DNA of 5,639 bases from Bacteroidales bacterium. Its GTDB lineage: Bacteria; Bacteroidota; Bacteroidia; Bacteroidales; UBA3824. A model generated the notes under the pieces. It ran no database searches and was not told where the DNA came from. It saw nothing but the letters and a program-made list of their open reading frames with translations. Made by a program: the position numbers and the translations under genes. Position 1 is the first letter of the stretch. Each line of letters begins with the position of its first letter. Shown in pieces: positions 5,249 to 5,639 of the stretch. The stretch lies in the NCBI GenBank assembly GCA_017645985.1, contig JAGCNK010000053.1, forward strand, positions 1 to 5,639. Reading direction: 5' to 3'.

Positions 5249-5639
5249 ATGTACAAAAAAATCTGCCCAAATGCAGTACTAAAAGCCATACTATATCTTT
5301 TGATATGTATGGCTTTTTATGGTTGCAGGGCAATAGTTAAGGAAAACACTATGAACTCCAATCCCAACGAATTCCATTGGGAACCATCGTCAAGTGCACC
5401 ACGACAACATCCTGTTGAGGTTTTTGATGTGCATTTTCTACTACGCCGACCGCCCGAAGGCAATACGTATATCTTTCAATATTATTATTTCGGATTTAGT
5501 TTCAAATATGCAGGTTTGGCATCAGGCTACAATGGAATAGCATACGACGAAAATGATAAATATCCCCTCCCCCATTACATTGCAGCATTGTGGCTCTCTT
5601 TTCCGGAAAAAAAGGTTTATTATCTTGACGAACCTCTGC
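5249..5639 (+). CDS. DUF2931-like lipoprotein, 3' end cut off by the window
   Basis: An open frame of 130 complete codons runs from the ATG at 5249 to the window edge without a stop. It begins MYKKICPNAVLKA, then a hydrophobic stretch to FYGC (Cys26), a slightly divergent lipobox. The mature part has FHWEPSSSAPRQHPVEV (42-58) and LPHYIAALWLSFPEKKVYY (107-125). These recall the W...APxxYPVEV and LP..i...WlS..E.kfY patterns that I associate with DUF2931, a family of uncharacterised lipoproteins; the assignment is from memory of the pattern only. No acidic run follows the Cys (RAIVKEN), so a periplasm-facing location is more likely than for its neighbours. It starts 18 bases after the patatin stop, without a visible promoter. 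A terminator-like hairpin lies within its first 24 codons. Base composition is visibly more A/T-rich than in the preceding genes. Confidence 0.7.
   Translation, partial: MYKKICPNAVLKAILYLLICMAFYGCRAIVKENTMNSNPNEFHWEPSSSAPRQHPVEVFDVHFLLRRPPEGNTYIFQYYYFGFSFKYAGLASGYNGIAYDENDKYPLPHYIAALWLSFPEKKVYYLDEPL
5281..5318 (+). terminator. Intrinsic-terminator-like hairpin inside a signal-peptide coding region
   Basis: AAAAGCCATAC (5281-5291) pairs perfectly with GTATGGCTTTT (5307-5317). After a single bulged T (5292), ATATC (5293-5297) pairs with GATAT (5302-5306) around a TTTT loop (5298-5301). The right arm runs into five T residues (5314-5318). The A-stem-T-run shape is that of a rho-independent terminator, 51-88 bases after the patatin stop, and would end the LRR-patatin transcript. 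It sits within codons 11-24 of the DUF2931-like gene, so it could alternatively be an attenuator melted by ribosomes. Confidence 0.65.

Noticed and set aside
5309..5639. Alternative start for the DUF2931-like gene at the ATG at 5309, after most of the hairpin
   Set aside because: It would leave only five residues before the lipobox Cys, too short for a signal peptide, so the ATG at 5249 is preferred.
1..5639. CRISPR array, insertion sequence, tRNA or rRNA
   Set aside because: No spaced direct-repeat array, transposase motif, terminal inverted repeats with target duplication, or tRNA-like cloverleaf was seen.

Overview
The window looks like a chromosomal segment of a Bacteroidota (probably Bacteroidales) genome. 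The LeuB sequence is of the type I associate with that phylum. Both promoters I can find fit the Bacteroides consensus (a -33 TTTG, a 19-21 bp gap, then a -7 TAnnTTTG). Shine-Dalgarno sequences are absent, with A/T-rich stretches before the starts. The lipoproteins carry acidic residues just after the lipid-modified cysteine, the surface-export signature known from Bacteroidota. All genes are on the + strand. I cannot name the species.

Layout. Positions 1-1526 hold the end of a leucine biosynthesis operon: the 3' part of leuD, then leuB, joined by a 4-base ATGA overlap. Positions 1527-1634 are a very A/T-rich intergenic region with a long hairpin, a promoter and nested palindromes. From 1635 come three lipoprotein genes: a transglutaminase-like protein (1635-2495), a large leucine-rich-repeat protein with an EF-hand loop and a C-terminal region resembling S-layer homology (SLH) repeats (2583-4286), and a lipidated patatin-like phospholipase (4307-5230). 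The LRR gene has its own promoter at 2516-2546 and probably drives the patatin gene 20 bases downstream. A fourth lipoprotein gene, resembling the DUF2931 family, starts at 5249 and runs off the window. A strong terminator-shaped hairpin (5281-5318) lies inside its signal-peptide codons.

How the genes may work together. LeuD and LeuB perform successive steps of leucine synthesis in the cytoplasm and have no evident link to what follows. The next three proteins each have a signal peptide, a lipobox cysteine and an acidic or Lys-Asp-rich stretch right after it, so I infer that all three are displayed on the outer face of the outer membrane. They combine a thiol enzyme fold with an intact Cys-His-Asp triad, a repeat-based binding protein and a lipid acyl hydrolase with an intact Ser-Asp dyad. 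Whether they form one functional module is an inference from gene order and shared export signals. The most unusual points are the SLH-like tail on a Gram-negative lipoprotein, and the terminator-like hairpin within a signal sequence.
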